This document shows, piece by piece, positions 36,784-46,701 of a stretch of DNA of 64,000 bases. The notes under the pieces were generated by a model that worked only from the letters and a program-made list of their open reading frames with translations, did no database searches and was not told the origin of the DNA. The position numbers were made by a program, and so were the translations under genes. The number at the start of each line of letters is the position of its first letter. Positions within the stretch are counted from its first letter, which is position 1. This DNA is from Nitrincola alkalisediminis (GTDB lineage Bacteria; Pseudomonadota; Gammaproteobacteria; Pseudomonadales; Balneatricaceae), in assembly GCF_009821115.1 (NCBI RefSeq), contig NZ_VYTY01000001.1, positions 124,001 through 188,000 on the forward strand, in the 5' to 3' direction.

Positions 36784-38781
36784 TTAAGCATGCGCGCTTA
36801 AATACTCGGGTTCATAATGAGTGAGCCACGTTTGCACCTCAGATGCTGGCATGGGTTTAGCGAAATAATAGCCTTGAAGAAACTCACAACCCAGCCGTAA
36901 TAGAATTTTTCGCTGCTCTTCCGTTTCCACACCTTCCGCGATTAAGCGAAGTTTTAAACTGCGTGCCATGGCAATAATGGCTGTGACAAGCTCAACGTCG
37001 TCTGAATCTGACGTGAGGTCGCGAACAAACTCCTTGTCTATTTTGAGGCTGTCAATAGGAAAGCGTTTTAAGTAGCTTAATGACGAATAGCCCGTTCCAA
37101 AATCATCTATAGCTAAATGGACGCCTAAATCTTTGATAGACTCCAAACGGATAACGGTTGTGTCGCTGTTATCGAGTAAAAGACTTTCGGTAATTTCGAG
37201 CACAAGATAGCTAGGATCAAATTGATGCTTGGACAACAAGGCGCTTAATTTTTTGTCATTCATCCCCAGATCAAGTTGTCGTCGAGATAGGTTTACTGAG
37301 ATATAAAGTTTTTGGCCCTGATTGTGCCAATTTTTTGCATGCATGAGGGCCGTGTCGAGAACCCACTCTCCGATGGAGCCGATTAAGCCAGACTCTTCAG
37401 CCACTGGAATAAATTTGTCCGGTGGAATATTACCGAGCGTTGGGTGATGCCAGCGTAAGAGGGCTTCGAATCCTGTCACTCGCCCTGTTCGAGACCTTAC
37501 CAAGGGTTGGAAGTGCAGTGAGAGTTGGTTGAGCTCTAGGGCATTTCGAAGGTGTTGTTCTGTCTCCATAAGTTCAGCGGCATGTTCTTGTAAGCTTTTA
37601 GTGAAGAACATAAACTGATTTCGGCCTGATTGTTTGGCACGATACATTGCGAGGTCCGCATCTCGTAAGAGGTTGTCAGGTGAGTCATCATCGTTAGGGT
37701 AAAGCGCGATTCCAATACTGGCACCAATCACGATTTCGCGGCCACTTAACTGAAAGGGTGCTGAGAGGGTGTGGATGACTTTATCCGCGACATGTGCGGC
37801 ATCGCTTTCAGAGCTAATATTATGTAAGAGCATCACAAATTCATCGCCGCCGAAACGTGCGATGGTATCGCTTTCCCTCACACAGTTTTTTAAGCGTTTA
37901 CTAACCATGCTGAGTAATTCATCGCCTGTGCCATGGCCAAGAGAGTCGTTTACGTTTTTAAAACGATCAAGGTCAATGAACATGACAGCAATTGTTTGAT
38001 AGTCTCTCTCTGCAGTGCGTATGGCTACATCCAACCGATCCATTAGCAGAGTGCGGTTGGGCAGCTCCGTTAAGCTGTCATAGTAAGCTTGGTGTTTGAA
38101 AACAGATTCGAGCGGTTCACGCGCATCAATTAAGGATTGTTCTGGATCTGAGGTATTCAAGGGTGCTGTTGTAAGCTGGCGTCGCTGCATTAAAAAGAGA
38201 GCAGAGAAAATGGAGGTTAATAAACCCACAAAACCTAAATACAAGAGTTTGTTGGTCCTCATTATTTTTTGATGCTGATCAAGAATATGTTGATCAATAC
38301 TGTTGAGGGCATGTGTTAAGTCTAACTCGTAGAACTCAGCTTTTAATGTGTCAAGTTGATAGGTCATAGCAAAGTAATCTGCAATACCAAGATGGCTTTG
38401 AATGAGTCGTTGGGTTATATGCTTTATATGCTCGGCGGTTAATTGTTTTTGGTGAGCGATATGCGAAAAGTTGTCCAAAAGTTTGATCAGCTTAGGATCA
38501 TTGTTCGAGATAAGTGAAGAATAATCGCGTGGTTTAAGGAGCATGGGCGCTTGAATGGACCTATCCTGTTTTGAAAAAGAGTCCTGTGAATAAGCATTAA
38601 GTAATTGCTCTGTAATGTTTTTTTCGATTTGTATTGTGTCTTGATACAATCGGCCCATTAAAAAATGATAGTCTGCGATTTGACGATGATCGGAGAACTG
38701 AGAGGGTACCCAAAGTATAATCCCTGCTAGGAAGAACAAGGTTAAAAGGGCTAAAAATAAATTGTTTTTTTGTCTCAACAT
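36784..38781 (-). CDS. Membrane GGDEF-EAL bifunctional c-di-GMP protein
   Basis: A 665-residue protein: transmembrane helix at the N-terminus (NLFLALLTLFFLAGIILWV), a ~140-residue periplasmic helical sensor, a second helix (LLYLGFVGLLTSIFSALFLM), then GGDEF and EAL domains. The GGDEF site (ARFGGDEFVML) is intact and has the RxxD inhibitory site (RESD) five residues before it. The EAL site is also intact (FEALLRWHHP, DDFGTGYSSL, AEGVET). Both cyclase and phosphodiesterase activity are possible; which one dominates cannot be told from sequence. No PAS or REC domain is seen. It is monocistronic and convergent with dauA. Confidence 0.92.
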   Translation of the reverse strand: MLRQKNNLFLALLTLFFLAGIILWVPSQFSDHRQIADYHFLMGRLYQDTIQIEKNITEQLLNAYSQDSFSKQDRSIQAPMLLKPRDYSSLISNNDPKLIKLLDNFSHIAHQKQLTAEHIKHITQRLIQSHLGIADYFAMTYQLDTLKAEFYELDLTHALNSIDQHILDQHQKIMRTNKLLYLGFVGLLTSIFSALFLMQRRQLTTAPLNTSDPEQSLIDAREPLESVFKHQAYYDSLTELPNRTLLMDRLDVAIRTAERDYQTIAVMFIDLDRFKNVNDSLGHGTGDELLSMVSKRLKNCVRESDTIARFGGDEFVMLLHNISSESDAAHVADKVIHTLSAPFQLSGREIVIGASIGIALYPNDDDSPDNLLRDADLAMYRAKQSGRNQFMFFTKSLQEHAAELMETEQHLRNALELNQLSLHFQPLVRSRTGRVTGFEALLRWHHPTLGNIPPDKFIPVAEESGLIGSIGEWVLDTALMHAKNWHNQGQKLYISVNLSRRQLDLGMNDKKLSALLSKHQFDPSYLVLEITESLLLDNSDTTVIRLESIKDLGVHLAIDDFGTGYSSLSYLKRFPIDSLKIDKEFVRDLTSDSDDVELVTAIIAMARSLKLRLIAEGVETEEQRKILLRLGCEFLQGYYFAKPMPASEVQTWLTHYEPEYLSAHA

Positions 38782-38922
38782 GAATACGCGCTATTATTTG
38801 AATTATTAGTGGCAAAAGAACCTTAATCTACCGCATTTTTGAATGAAAATCTGTATTAATGCGAAAAAAACAAACACTATTGAGTTCGTGCTTTCGTCTT
38901 TAGGGAAACACCTGATGCTCAA

Positions 38923-40671
38923 TTAATAAAGCTGGTTTGCTTTTCGATAACGTCCTTGGTAGTCAAAAATGCGTTGGCTGATCTTCCAGATATGATTGAC
39001 TTTACGAGCGATGACAAAATCTGGCGCAGGATATAGGTGTTGGGATTTAATTATATTAGATAGGTCTTTATAAGTTAGCTGTTTGTTTTCTTGTGAGCGT
39101 CTGACGAACTGTTGATTAAAATCATCCCACGCATGAGGATTGGTTAAGTAGAGTGTTTCATTTAATGTCTCACCCTGCTCGTCATGGTAGGTGATTTTTA
39201 ATCCTCCCTTGTGTTCAGTAAAGGTAATCCCAGAGCAACGCAGCACCTTGGCATCTTTTAAGCTTAAAGCGCGCTTGAGAAGGTCGTCTGGATCAATCAA
39301 GGTGCCTTGGCAGCTATGGCATGTTCGTGCGGCAATGTCGTTTTCGGCATGACAGTGAGGGCACTCTTTAAATTTGAATCGAAAGTCACATTGATGTGAT
39401 TCATCATCCTCGGCCTCAACGAGGCCTTGGCAGCGTCGACCAAAGTGATCAAGCACTTGTCCTGTGACGTCTTTATGGCCCCAAAACGAATTGGCGAAGC
39501 CGCAACTTGGGCAAAAAACTTGAACGACTTCAGAATCGCTATCGGGTTTAGGTGTGCCAATTTCGGGTTGGAAAAGGTCAAATCCATTGCCTGCATAGTC
39601 CATCACTAAGCAGTTATCTTTGCCGGGAAATAAACGCAATCCCCGCCCAACCATTTGTTGATACAAGCTGACCGATTGGGTTGGGCGTAGAAGAGCGATT
39701 AAGTCGACATGGGGGGCATCAAATCCTGTCGTTAGAACCGATACATTGACTAAATACTTAAGCTTCTGTGCTTTAAATAACGCGATGATCTGATCACGTT
39801 CATCACTCGCTGTCTCGCCTGTAATCAAACCTGTCGTGGATGATGGTAAGTATTCAGTGATTTCCTGAGCGTGCTTGACCGTGGCGGCAAACACCATCAC
39901 GCCTAAGCGATGTTGACTGAGTTTTTGAATCTCTTCACAGATGCTTTTGGTGACACGGCGGTATCGTCCTAACAGGTGATTCACCGCACGTTCACTGTAT
40001 TCACCAGAAGAAGAGGGTGTCAGGGATGAAAAATCATAGCCAGCAATCGCCGCATCAATTTTGAGCGGTGGGGTGAGGTAGCCACGTTTAATCATAAGTG
40101 CCAGCGGTTGCTCAAAAATACATTTGTCAAAAATGGCTGAATCGGTATCTCTAAAAAAGCCTCGATAGTCCTCTTTATATATCCAGCCCTGCCCAAGTCG
40201 GTAGGGTGTTGCCGTCAGTCCTAGCAGCTTTAATTGAGGATTGAAGCGGCGGAGGTGATTGATGATCGTTTGGTACTGACTGTCAGGGTCGAGGCTGACG
40301 CGATGGCATTCATCAATAATCACCAGTGAAAAATGATCCTTAAACGACTCAAGGTTTCGGGCTAAGGATTGCACACTGGCAAAAATAATTTGGTGTTGAT
40401 GGTCTTTTGATCTAAGACCTGCGGAAAAAATGCCTGCCTGAACACCTAGGGCTAAAAGTTTTGAGTGATTTTGTTCAACTAATTCTTTTACATGCGTGAT
40501 GACTAAAATGCGATGCTTTGCTAAACGAGAGAGTTCGGCAATCACTAAGCTTTTCCCTGCACCAGTGGGTAACACGATGACAGCGGATTTTGATGATTGA
40601 CGAAAATGTTTTAAAGTCGACTCAACGGCCTGTTGTTGATAGTCTCGCAAGGTTATTTTTTGAGCCAACAC
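38923..40671 (-). CDS. radD: RadD-type DEAD/DEAH helicase
   Basis: A 582-residue superfamily 2 helicase with Walker A LPTGAGKS, DECH box, LLGLTATPYRLGQG, and the QMVGRGLRLF motif VI. The C-terminal half has two Cys-rich zinc segments (CPSCGFANSFWGH and CPHCHAENDIAARTCHSC), as in E. coli RadD (YejH), which works with RecA in recombination and repair. The start at GTG 40671 is preceded by GGGAG at 7 bases; an upstream in-frame GTG at 40737 would overlap the divergent GNAT gene. Length matches RadD (586 in E. coli). Confidence 0.9.
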   Translation of the reverse strand: MLAQKITLRDYQQQAVESTLKHFRQSSKSAVIVLPTGAGKSLVIAELSRLAKHRILVITHVKELVEQNHSKLLALGVQAGIFSAGLRSKDHQHQIIFASVQSLARNLESFKDHFSLVIIDECHRVSLDPDSQYQTIINHLRRFNPQLKLLGLTATPYRLGQGWIYKEDYRGFFRDTDSAIFDKCIFEQPLALMIKRGYLTPPLKIDAAIAGYDFSSLTPSSSGEYSERAVNHLLGRYRRVTKSICEEIQKLSQHRLGVMVFAATVKHAQEITEYLPSSTTGLITGETASDERDQIIALFKAQKLKYLVNVSVLTTGFDAPHVDLIALLRPTQSVSLYQQMVGRGLRLFPGKDNCLVMDYAGNGFDLFQPEIGTPKPDSDSEVVQVFCPSCGFANSFWGHKDVTGQVLDHFGRRCQGLVEAEDDESHQCDFRFKFKECPHCHAENDIAARTCHSCQGTLIDPDDLLKRALSLKDAKVLRCSGITFTEHKGGLKITYHDEQGETLNETLYLTNPHAWDDFNQQFVRRSQENKQLTYKDLSNIIKSQHLYPAPDFVIARKVNHIWKISQRIFDYQGRYRKANQLY

Positions 40672-40728
40672 ACAAATGCTCCCAACGCGGCCCCATAGGG
40701 CTAATCTGAATTTACTGATAGGAATACT

Positions 40729-41211
40729 ATGCTGCACATTATCAAAGCAGATTATGATAATACCTTACATTCAGGGTTTATAGTTGAACTGATGAACGAC
40801 TATGCACAAGACGAGATGGGGGGTGGAGAGGCGCTTACGGATTTTGTGAAAGAAAACTTAGTGAGCGAAATGCGCAAGCGCCCACACCTTCATACGTTTA
40901 TAGCGCTGGAGTCATCCTGCGCCATTGGCCTTATTAACTTGGTCGAAGGTTTTTCGACGTTTTCTGCGAAACCCTTGTTGAATATCCATGATGTGATTGT
41001 AAAGGGGGGCTATCGAGGGCAGGGAGTTTCGAGGCGATTGTTCGAAGCCGCTGATGAGTTTGCAAGAGGCATGGGCTGTTGTAAATTAACGCTTGAGGTC
41101 TTGGAAAAAAATGAAGCAGCACAGCGCGCTTATCGTGCCTTCGGATACGAGCCATATCGTTTAGATGATCAGTTTGGTATCGCGCAGTTTTGGCATAAAA
41201 AATTGCAATAG
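40729..41211 (+). CDS. GNAT family N-acetyltransferase
   Basis: A 160-residue single-domain acetyltransferase with the acetyl-CoA motif A (IHDVIVKGGYRGQGVSRRLFEAADEFA, containing R-G-Q-G-V) and motif B (LTLEVLEKNEAAQRAYRAFGYEPY). Substrate unknown. It is divergent from radD with only 57 bases between the chosen starts, so the promoters must overlap. Confidence 0.9.
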   Translation: MLHIIKADYDNTLHSGFIVELMNDYAQDEMGGGEALTDFVKENLVSEMRKRPHLHTFIALESSCAIGLINLVEGFSTFSAKPLLNIHDVIVKGGYRGQGVSRRLFEAADEFARGMGCCKLTLEVLEKNEAAQRAYRAFGYEPYRLDDQFGIAQFWHKKLQ

Positions 41212-41318
41212 GTGTTTCTGTCTTTTCTGTATTTTGGTAATCTAATCACATGTAAAGTATACGTGTAAAAAAGTCTTGGTTGGAAATTTCAAACGCGTCA
41301 TGCTTCTGCTTTAAGTTA

Positions 41319-41351
41319 GGCTGTGTTAGCGAGTTTTAGCGTAGCACAGCC
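41319..41351. terminator. Hairpin downstream of luxS and the GNAT gene
   Basis: GGCTGTG at 41319-41325 pairs with CACAGCC at 41345-41351, with partly complementary flanks (TTAGC/GCGTA). It lies between convergent gene ends. The T run is weak in both directions. Confidence 0.45.
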
Positions 41352-41361
41352 CTTAAGAATT

Positions 41362-41868
41362 TTAAGCGTTTAGAAAGTCATCGCTTAGGTAAAGCTCATC
41401 GTTGTGATTGACTGAAACTCCACGTTTGATGATGTCTTGAGCGATTTGTTGAGCTTCCTCTAATGAGTGCATTTCATAGGTGCCGCATTGGTATTCGTTC
41501 AGTTCAGGAATGTCTTCTTTGGACTTAACGCGAATAACGTCTTGCATTGCAGCTAGCCAAGCATTAGCTACTTGTTGTTCGCTAGGAGCGCCAATTAAAC
41601 TCATATAAAAGCCAGTGCGACAGCCCATTGGAGATATATCGATAATTTCGACGTTATCACCGTTAAGGTGATCGCGCATAAAGCCAGCAAAAAGGTGTTC
41701 TAGCGTGTGTATGCCCTTTTCAGATAGCATTTCGCGGTTAGGAATGCAGAAGCGCAAGTCAAAGACTGTGATAATATCGCCAGAAGGCGTTTGCATGTTT
41801 TTAGCGACACGAACAGCAGGTGCATGCATACGGGTGTGGTCAACGCGAAAGCTGTCAAGTAACGGCAT
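41362..41868 (-). CDS. luxS: S-ribosylhomocysteine lyase (autoinducer-2 synthase)
   Basis: The 168-residue LuxS cleaves S-ribosylhomocysteine to homocysteine and DPD, the precursor of autoinducer-2, and serves the activated methyl cycle. The zinc ligands His54 and His58 in HTLEH are present, with the third ligand Cys in YQCGTYEMH, the DLRFCIPN segment and [10 protein letters not shown]. Length and motifs are normal. It starts next to the diverging GGDEF/EAL gene and is the only quorum-sensing synthase seen here. Confidence 0.98.
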   Translation of the reverse strand: MPLLDSFRVDHTRMHAPAVRVAKNMQTPSGDIITVFDLRFCIPNREMLSEKGIHTLEHLFAGFMRDHLNGDNVEIIDISPMGCRTGFYMSLIGAPSEQQVANAWLAAMQDVIRVKSKEDIPELNEYQCGTYEMHSLEEAQQIAQDIIKRGVSVNHNDELYLSDDFLNA

Positions 41869-41949
41869 TGGATGGTTCCTGTTTTGATAAAATCAGATCT
41901 CATGAGAAGTACCTATAGTTTAGTCTATACGAGATTTTTAGGTAACCCG

Positions 41950-44247
41950 ATGCGTTTTAATCTCTGGACGATTCCATCGGGTTTTCTGCGTCATCCATTC
42001 AATATTATTCTTTTAATGTGCGTTTTTTATTCAGGCCACTTACATGCGAATGCTGATCTCGCCTCAAGTGTTTTAAGTCGACACTCCGCCCCCATTCTTC
42101 TAATTGATCCCGAAAGCGGTCAGATCGTAGATGCCAATCAATCGGCCTCCCGCTTTTATGGCCTATCATTGGACCGTCTGAAAAAATATAAAATTCAAGA
42201 TTTTAATGTTTTGGATGAGGATGCCATTCGTCAAGAAATTGCGCGTGCGGCTTCCGAACAGCGTAATTACTTCGTTTTTTACCATCGGCTTGCGGATCAA
42301 TCTGTCCGAGCGGTTGAGGTCTATTCCTCACCCATCGAGCTAGTGGGTAGACCTTACCTTTTATCGATTGTGTTGGATGTCACCGACAAGTCCATCCCTG
42401 AACGGGTCTTTACTGATCACAAAGAAACACTCGAACGTTTAGTTCAGGAACGAACTGAGCAGCTTGAAACCAGCCAAAGTATTCAAAAACATATTATTTG
42501 GCTTGCGTTGTTTTTCCAGTCCTTAGTCATATTGGGACTCTATCTGAGTATACGCCGTCGACAAGAGGCAGAAAACCAGCTGCAAAAATTGACGATGGCG
42601 GTCGAGCAAAGTCCGGACAGCATTGTGATCACGGACCTTAAAGGTAATATAGAATACGTTAACTCTGCATTCGAAGAGAAAAGTGGTTATAGTTTTCGTG
42701 AAACTGTCGGGCAAAACCCGCGCTTTTTGCACTCAGGTAAAACAGATGCACAGGTATACAAAGACATGTGGGAGACGCTCATCGATGGGCGTATTTGGCG
42801 TGGCGAGTTTGTGAATCAACGAAAAAATGGCAAAGAGTATACCGAGCTCGCAACCATTGCTCCGGTGAGGGATAAAGCGGGTGTTGTCATCAATTATTTA
42901 GCGATAAAGCGTGATATCACTGAGCAAAAAATGGCGGATGAGAAAATTCATCAGCTGGCGTTTTTTGATAGTTTAACAGGTTTGGCCAATCGCAGTTTAC
43001 TGTTTGAACGTTTGTCGCAAGCCTTAACCTCAACGGCACGCTTGCAGCATCAAGAGGCGTTACTGCTCATCAATATTGATCGATTTAAAATGATTAATGA
43101 TGCTCATGGTATCGGCTTTGGCGATGAGCTTTTGAAAGTGGTCAGTTTGCGACTGGTTAACCTACTTCGAGTTGGCGATACTGTGGCGCGCACGGCAGGG
43201 GATGAGTTTGCTGTTTTGTTGCCGGATATAAACCAACAAGCGGGCCGAGCCAGCCGACATGCACTTGTGGTGGCCGAAAAAATACATGCGGCTCTACGTG
43301 CGACCTTCGATGTGCAGGGCGAGGCATTTGCGCTGACGGTTAGTATAGGTATTACCACGTTTCCCGATGATCAAGATACTCTTTCGGGAACTGTGTTTCG
43401 ACGAGCGGAAACCGCTTTGCATCGCGCTAAATCCAGCGGTGGCAATCAGACGGCATTCTTTGAAACCAGTATGGGGGAAGCGGCATCCAGTAGCTTTAGA
43501 ACTGAGCAAGAACTTCGTTCAGGTATTCAGAACAATGAATTGTGTTTGTATTTACAGCCACAGTTTAATTACGCACGTCAAATCGAAGCCGCAGAGGTAT
43601 TAGTGCGCTGGCAGCATCCTTCCCGAGGGTTATTGTATCCAGGCGCCTTTATTCCAATCGCAGAAGAGTCGGATTTGATTGTGGATCTGGGTAAGTGGGT
43701 ATTCAGGGAATCTTGCCGTCTCATGGTATCGGAATACTCGAATGGGCGTGTGCTACCTCTATCCATCAATATTAGTCCTAAACACTTCACAAAAAAGAAC
43801 TTTGTTGAGTGGATAGATCATATTGTCAGTGAAACCGGTGTTGATCCAAACTGGGTTGTGCTTGAAATTACTGAGAATCTTTTCATTAAAGATTTCGATA
43901 CAGTTGTTGTGAATATGCAAGCCTTAGTGGAACGCGGCTTCCGCTTTTCTATAGACGATTTTGGTACGGGATACTCATCCCTGGTTTATTTGAAACGTTT
44001 GCCGATCCATGAATTAAAAATTGATAAAGCGTTTGTGCAAGAAGCACCCTTTAATCATAGTGATGCTGTGTTGGTTGAAACCCTTTTATCGGTCGCTAAG
44101 CATATGAATCTAAAAGTGGTTGCAGAAGGGGTTGAGACTCAAGCTCAAGCCGATTTCTTACAGGCTAGAGCCGATATTCTGTATCAAGGGTATCTTTTTG
44201 GGAGACCAGAGCCTGCAGCCTATTGGATCGAAAACTGGCGTAATTGA
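41950..44247 (+). CDS. PAS-PAS-GGDEF-EAL c-di-GMP protein
   Basis: A 765-residue protein. After a signal-like hydrophobic segment (NIILLMCVFYSGHLHANA) comes a periplasmic PAS-like domain (APILLIDPESGQIVDANQSASRFYG), a transmembrane helix (IIWLALFFQSLVILGLYLSI), a second PAS domain (QSPDSIVITDLKGNIEYVNSAF... with a PAC segment), then GGDEF (ARTAGDEFAVLL, so AGDEF, with RVGD inhibitory site) and EAL (EVLVRWQHP, DDFGTGYSSL, AEGVET, all catalytic residues kept). I favour ATG 41950 with AGGT upstream; an in-frame ATG at 41872 would start 4 bases beyond the luxS start. Confidence 0.88.
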   Translation: MRFNLWTIPSGFLRHPFNIILLMCVFYSGHLHANADLASSVLSRHSAPILLIDPESGQIVDANQSASRFYGLSLDRLKKYKIQDFNVLDEDAIRQEIARAASEQRNYFVFYHRLADQSVRAVEVYSSPIELVGRPYLLSIVLDVTDKSIPERVFTDHKETLERLVQERTEQLETSQSIQKHIIWLALFFQSLVILGLYLSIRRRQEAENQLQKLTMAVEQSPDSIVITDLKGNIEYVNSAFEEKSGYSFRETVGQNPRFLHSGKTDAQVYKDMWETLIDGRIWRGEFVNQRKNGKEYTELATIAPVRDKAGVVINYLAIKRDITEQKMADEKIHQLAFFDSLTGLANRSLLFERLSQALTSTARLQHQEALLLINIDRFKMINDAHGIGFGDELLKVVSLRLVNLLRVGDTVARTAGDEFAVLLPDINQQAGRASRHALVVAEKIHAALRATFDVQGEAFALTVSIGITTFPDDQDTLSGTVFRRAETALHRAKSSGGNQTAFFETSMGEAASSSFRTEQELRSGIQNNELCLYLQPQFNYARQIEAAEVLVRWQHPSRGLLYPGAFIPIAEESDLIVDLGKWVFRESCRLMVSEYSNGRVLPLSINISPKHFTKKNFVEWIDHIVSETGVDPNWVVLEITENLFIKDFDTVVVNMQALVERGFRFSIDDFGTGYSSLVYLKRLPIHELKIDKAFVQEAPFNHSDAVLVETLLSVAKHMNLKVVAEGVETQAQADFLQARADILYQGYLFGRPEPAAYWIENWRN

Positions 44248-44602
44248 GATTCAAAAGGGTTTCAGGGTCTAGCCGTCTATCGATTGGCAGTGATTTACTG
44301 ACACGGCACGCTTTTCTCTCGTTACTATCCACCAAGTCCAATAAGCGGCTAGGGAGATCACTGAGCCACGGTGATGGCGATGAAAAATGGAAAATTTAGA
44401 AATTGTTAGAGATTCTTGCTTAATCTTTAGCTAATATTCATTAAAGAGTGCCCAGTATTCAATCAGAACTCGATGATCAATTGAATGCACAGACCGCGTT
44501 AGTGCCTTTGAGTGTTGGTTTTTATAGCCCCTTAAGTATGATCAAAGGAGAGTTGTGGATGATTTTTCAATGCCAGTAATTTGATCGGTGCAGCGAAACA
44601 AT
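44248..44602. other. 355-base gap upstream of the FIST/phosphorelay operon
   Basis: No convincing gene. I see neither a c-di-GMP riboswitch core nor a clear sigma70 promoter. A perfect AAGGAG at 44545-44550 is followed by ATG 44559, which opens a six-codon frame (MIFQCQ, stop 44579). The response-regulator start at 44603 has no comparable ribosome site, so this small frame could be a leader peptide or coincidence. The gap most likely holds the operon promoter and its untranslated leader. Confidence 0.4.
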
Positions 44603-46684
44603 ATGATTAAAACAACACCTACATTGCTTGTAGTAGAAGACTCTCGCCCAGTACGCTTACTTTTAACCCAAGGCTTAGGTCGATCAGGCTATCGTGTATT
44701 GGAGGCGGCAGACGGCCAAAAGGGCGTCGAGTTGTTTATTTCAGAGAAGCCGGATTTGGTTTTGATGGACGTCAACATGCCGATCATGGATGGGTTTGAT
44801 GCATGCAGAAACATTCGCCAGCATGAAGAGGACACCGTTACCCCCATTTTAATGCTGACGGGCTCTGACGATCTTCATTCGATTCAGACGGCCTTTGAAG
44901 TGGGTGCTAATGACTTTATAACGAAACCCATTAATTTGCCATTGCTTGAGCAACGTATCCGTTATGCGCTTCGTGATGCAGACAGAGAGCAAGCGTTGCG
45001 TAAAGCGAAAGGATTGCAAGACAATGCGAGGGCGTTAGCCGGACTGGGTTTTTGGGAGTACAACCAAACGCTTGAGCAATATACTTGGTCGGAAGATGCC
45101 AGTGAAATATTGCATTGGGTTAAATTCTTGCCTGAAACCCTAGAATCGATGGGGCAGATCGTTCACCCAAATGACCGCAAGCGTCTTTTTGCGGTCTTCG
45201 AGGATACCTTGATCATGGGAGGTAAGTTTGATCTTGAAGTTCGTTCAGTCAACAATAAACAAGAATATTTGTTAAAAATTGTTGGTCAGAGAGACGGCGA
45301 ACAAAAACGCTTAATTGGAGCCTTTCAGGATATTACCGCGCAGCGTCGCTTAGAGCAGCAAGCGAATTTTCTAAACTTCCATGATTCTGTAACGGGTTTG
45401 CCAAATCGAAAGCTATTCCAACGTGATTTAGAAGATGTCCTAACTCAACTTCATCATACAGATCTTAACTTTGCGATTATTGTTCTTGATGTGGCACGTT
45501 TTCATCAGATACACGATGCGTATGGCTCTGAAGTGTCCGATCAGTTACTCAGTTTAATGGCCAGTCAATTGAAAACAGCGATGCCAAGAGATGCGTTTTT
45601 GGCGCGATTGGACGGTGGCAGTTTCGCGTTGAAGCTGCCCTTAAATGCACAGTGGAATGAAGGCAAAATTTATTCGGCGATAGAGCGTTGGCTAAGTGTA
45701 TTGGATCGATCTTGGGTGGTGGCGGATAAAGAGGTCTTTCTGAATTTTATTGCAGGTGTTAGCTTAGTGCCGCGCCATGGTGATGATGCCAGCCTTCTAA
45801 TCCGTAAGGCGCATCGTGCGCACAGGGGTATTAAACCCTCCGGTAACATCAGTATTGGTATCTATGAGGGTGAGCAAGAAGATAGTTTGCAAAAGCGTTT
45901 AATGCTGGAAATGGCACTGCGCAAAGCAATTGAGCAAGAAGAGTTTTATTTGGTGTATCAGCCGCAGGTGAATTTGACCTCAGGGGATGTTGTTGGCGTG
46001 GAAGCGCTTATACGGTGGCGACGTCCTGATATTGGTGTCGTTCCCCCCGATCAATTTATTCCTGTTCTGGAAGAAATGGGACTTATACAGCAACTTGGCG
46101 ATTGGATTGTTCAGCACGCCGCTAAGCAGCAAGTGGCATGGAAAAAGAAGGGAGTATCGTTAAGGATGGCCATAAATTTGTCACCTGTTCAATTCGAACA
46201 AATGGATTTGCCCGATAAAATTATGCGTCTTATTGCGGAAACAGGGGCTAAGTTTAGCGATATAGAGCTAGAAATAACGGAAAGCTTGGCTATGCACAGC
46301 CCAGAAACCACCATTCGGATGTTGAAGTCTTTACGTGAAGAAGGGTTTAAAATTGCCATTGATGATTTTGGTATTGGTTTCTCCTCTCTAGAATATTTAC
46401 TGAGATTTCCGTTGGATACACTCAAAATAGATCGTGCCTTTATTAAAGATATTACCCGCGGACGTAGCGATTGTGCAATTGTAAGAGCCTTAACATCTCT
46501 GTGTCAGGGACTTGGCTTAACCACGATCGCAGAAGGTGTAGAAACACAGCGGCAGCGAGATTATTTGGATGCATTGGGTGCGACTGAAATACAAGGGTAT
46601 TTAATTTCTAAGCCTTTGGAGTCGAATGAGCTCATTCAATTTATAGCTGATTTCAAAAAAAATCAAAATAACCAATCCATCTGA
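44603..46684 (+). CDS. Response regulator with PAS, degenerate GGDEF and EAL domains (c-di-GMP phosphodiesterase)
   Basis: A 693-residue protein. The receiver domain (~8-125) has phospho-acceptor Asp56 in LVLMDVNMP and a conserved Lys in ITKPINLP. A PAS-like segment follows (ARALAGLGFWEYNQTL...). The GGDEF domain is degenerate (FLARLDGGSFALKL, where GGDEF would be), so cyclase activity is unlikely. The EAL domain keeps its catalytic set (EALIRWRRP, ELEITES, DDFGIGFSSLEYL, AEGVETQ). It should hydrolyse c-di-GMP, controlled by phosphorylation, most likely from the hybrid kinase two genes downstream. The start is ATG 44603; GTG 44588 is the alternative. Confidence 0.9.
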   Translation: MIKTTPTLLVVEDSRPVRLLLTQGLGRSGYRVLEAADGQKGVELFISEKPDLVLMDVNMPIMDGFDACRNIRQHEEDTVTPILMLTGSDDLHSIQTAFEVGANDFITKPINLPLLEQRIRYALRDADREQALRKAKGLQDNARALAGLGFWEYNQTLEQYTWSEDASEILHWVKFLPETLESMGQIVHPNDRKRLFAVFEDTLIMGGKFDLEVRSVNNKQEYLLKIVGQRDGEQKRLIGAFQDITAQRRLEQQANFLNFHDSVTGLPNRKLFQRDLEDVLTQLHHTDLNFAIIVLDVARFHQIHDAYGSEVSDQLLSLMASQLKTAMPRDAFLARLDGGSFALKLPLNAQWNEGKIYSAIERWLSVLDRSWVVADKEVFLNFIAGVSLVPRHGDDASLLIRKAHRAHRGIKPSGNISIGIYEGEQEDSLQKRLMLEMALRKAIEQEEFYLVYQPQVNLTSGDVVGVEALIRWRRPDIGVVPPDQFIPVLEEMGLIQQLGDWIVQHAAKQQVAWKKKGVSLRMAINLSPVQFEQMDLPDKIMRLIAETGAKFSDIELEITESLAMHSPETTIRMLKSLREEGFKIAIDDFGIGFSSLEYLLRFPLDTLKIDRAFIKDITRGRSDCAIVRALTSLCQGLGLTTIAEGVETQRQRDYLDALGATEIQGYLISKPLESNELIQFIADFKKNQNNQSI

Positions 46685-46701
46685 AGAGGTAGGGGGCGTG
46701 T

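Noticed and set aside
40672-40737. Longer radD start overlapping the GNAT gene
   Set aside because: The GGGAG site 7 bases before GTG 40671 and the length of E. coli RadD support the shorter form.
44248-44602. c-di-GMP (GEMM) riboswitch ahead of the EAL response regulator
   Set aside because: The conserved GEMM core sequences and paired elements were not recognisable, so only a plain leader is called.
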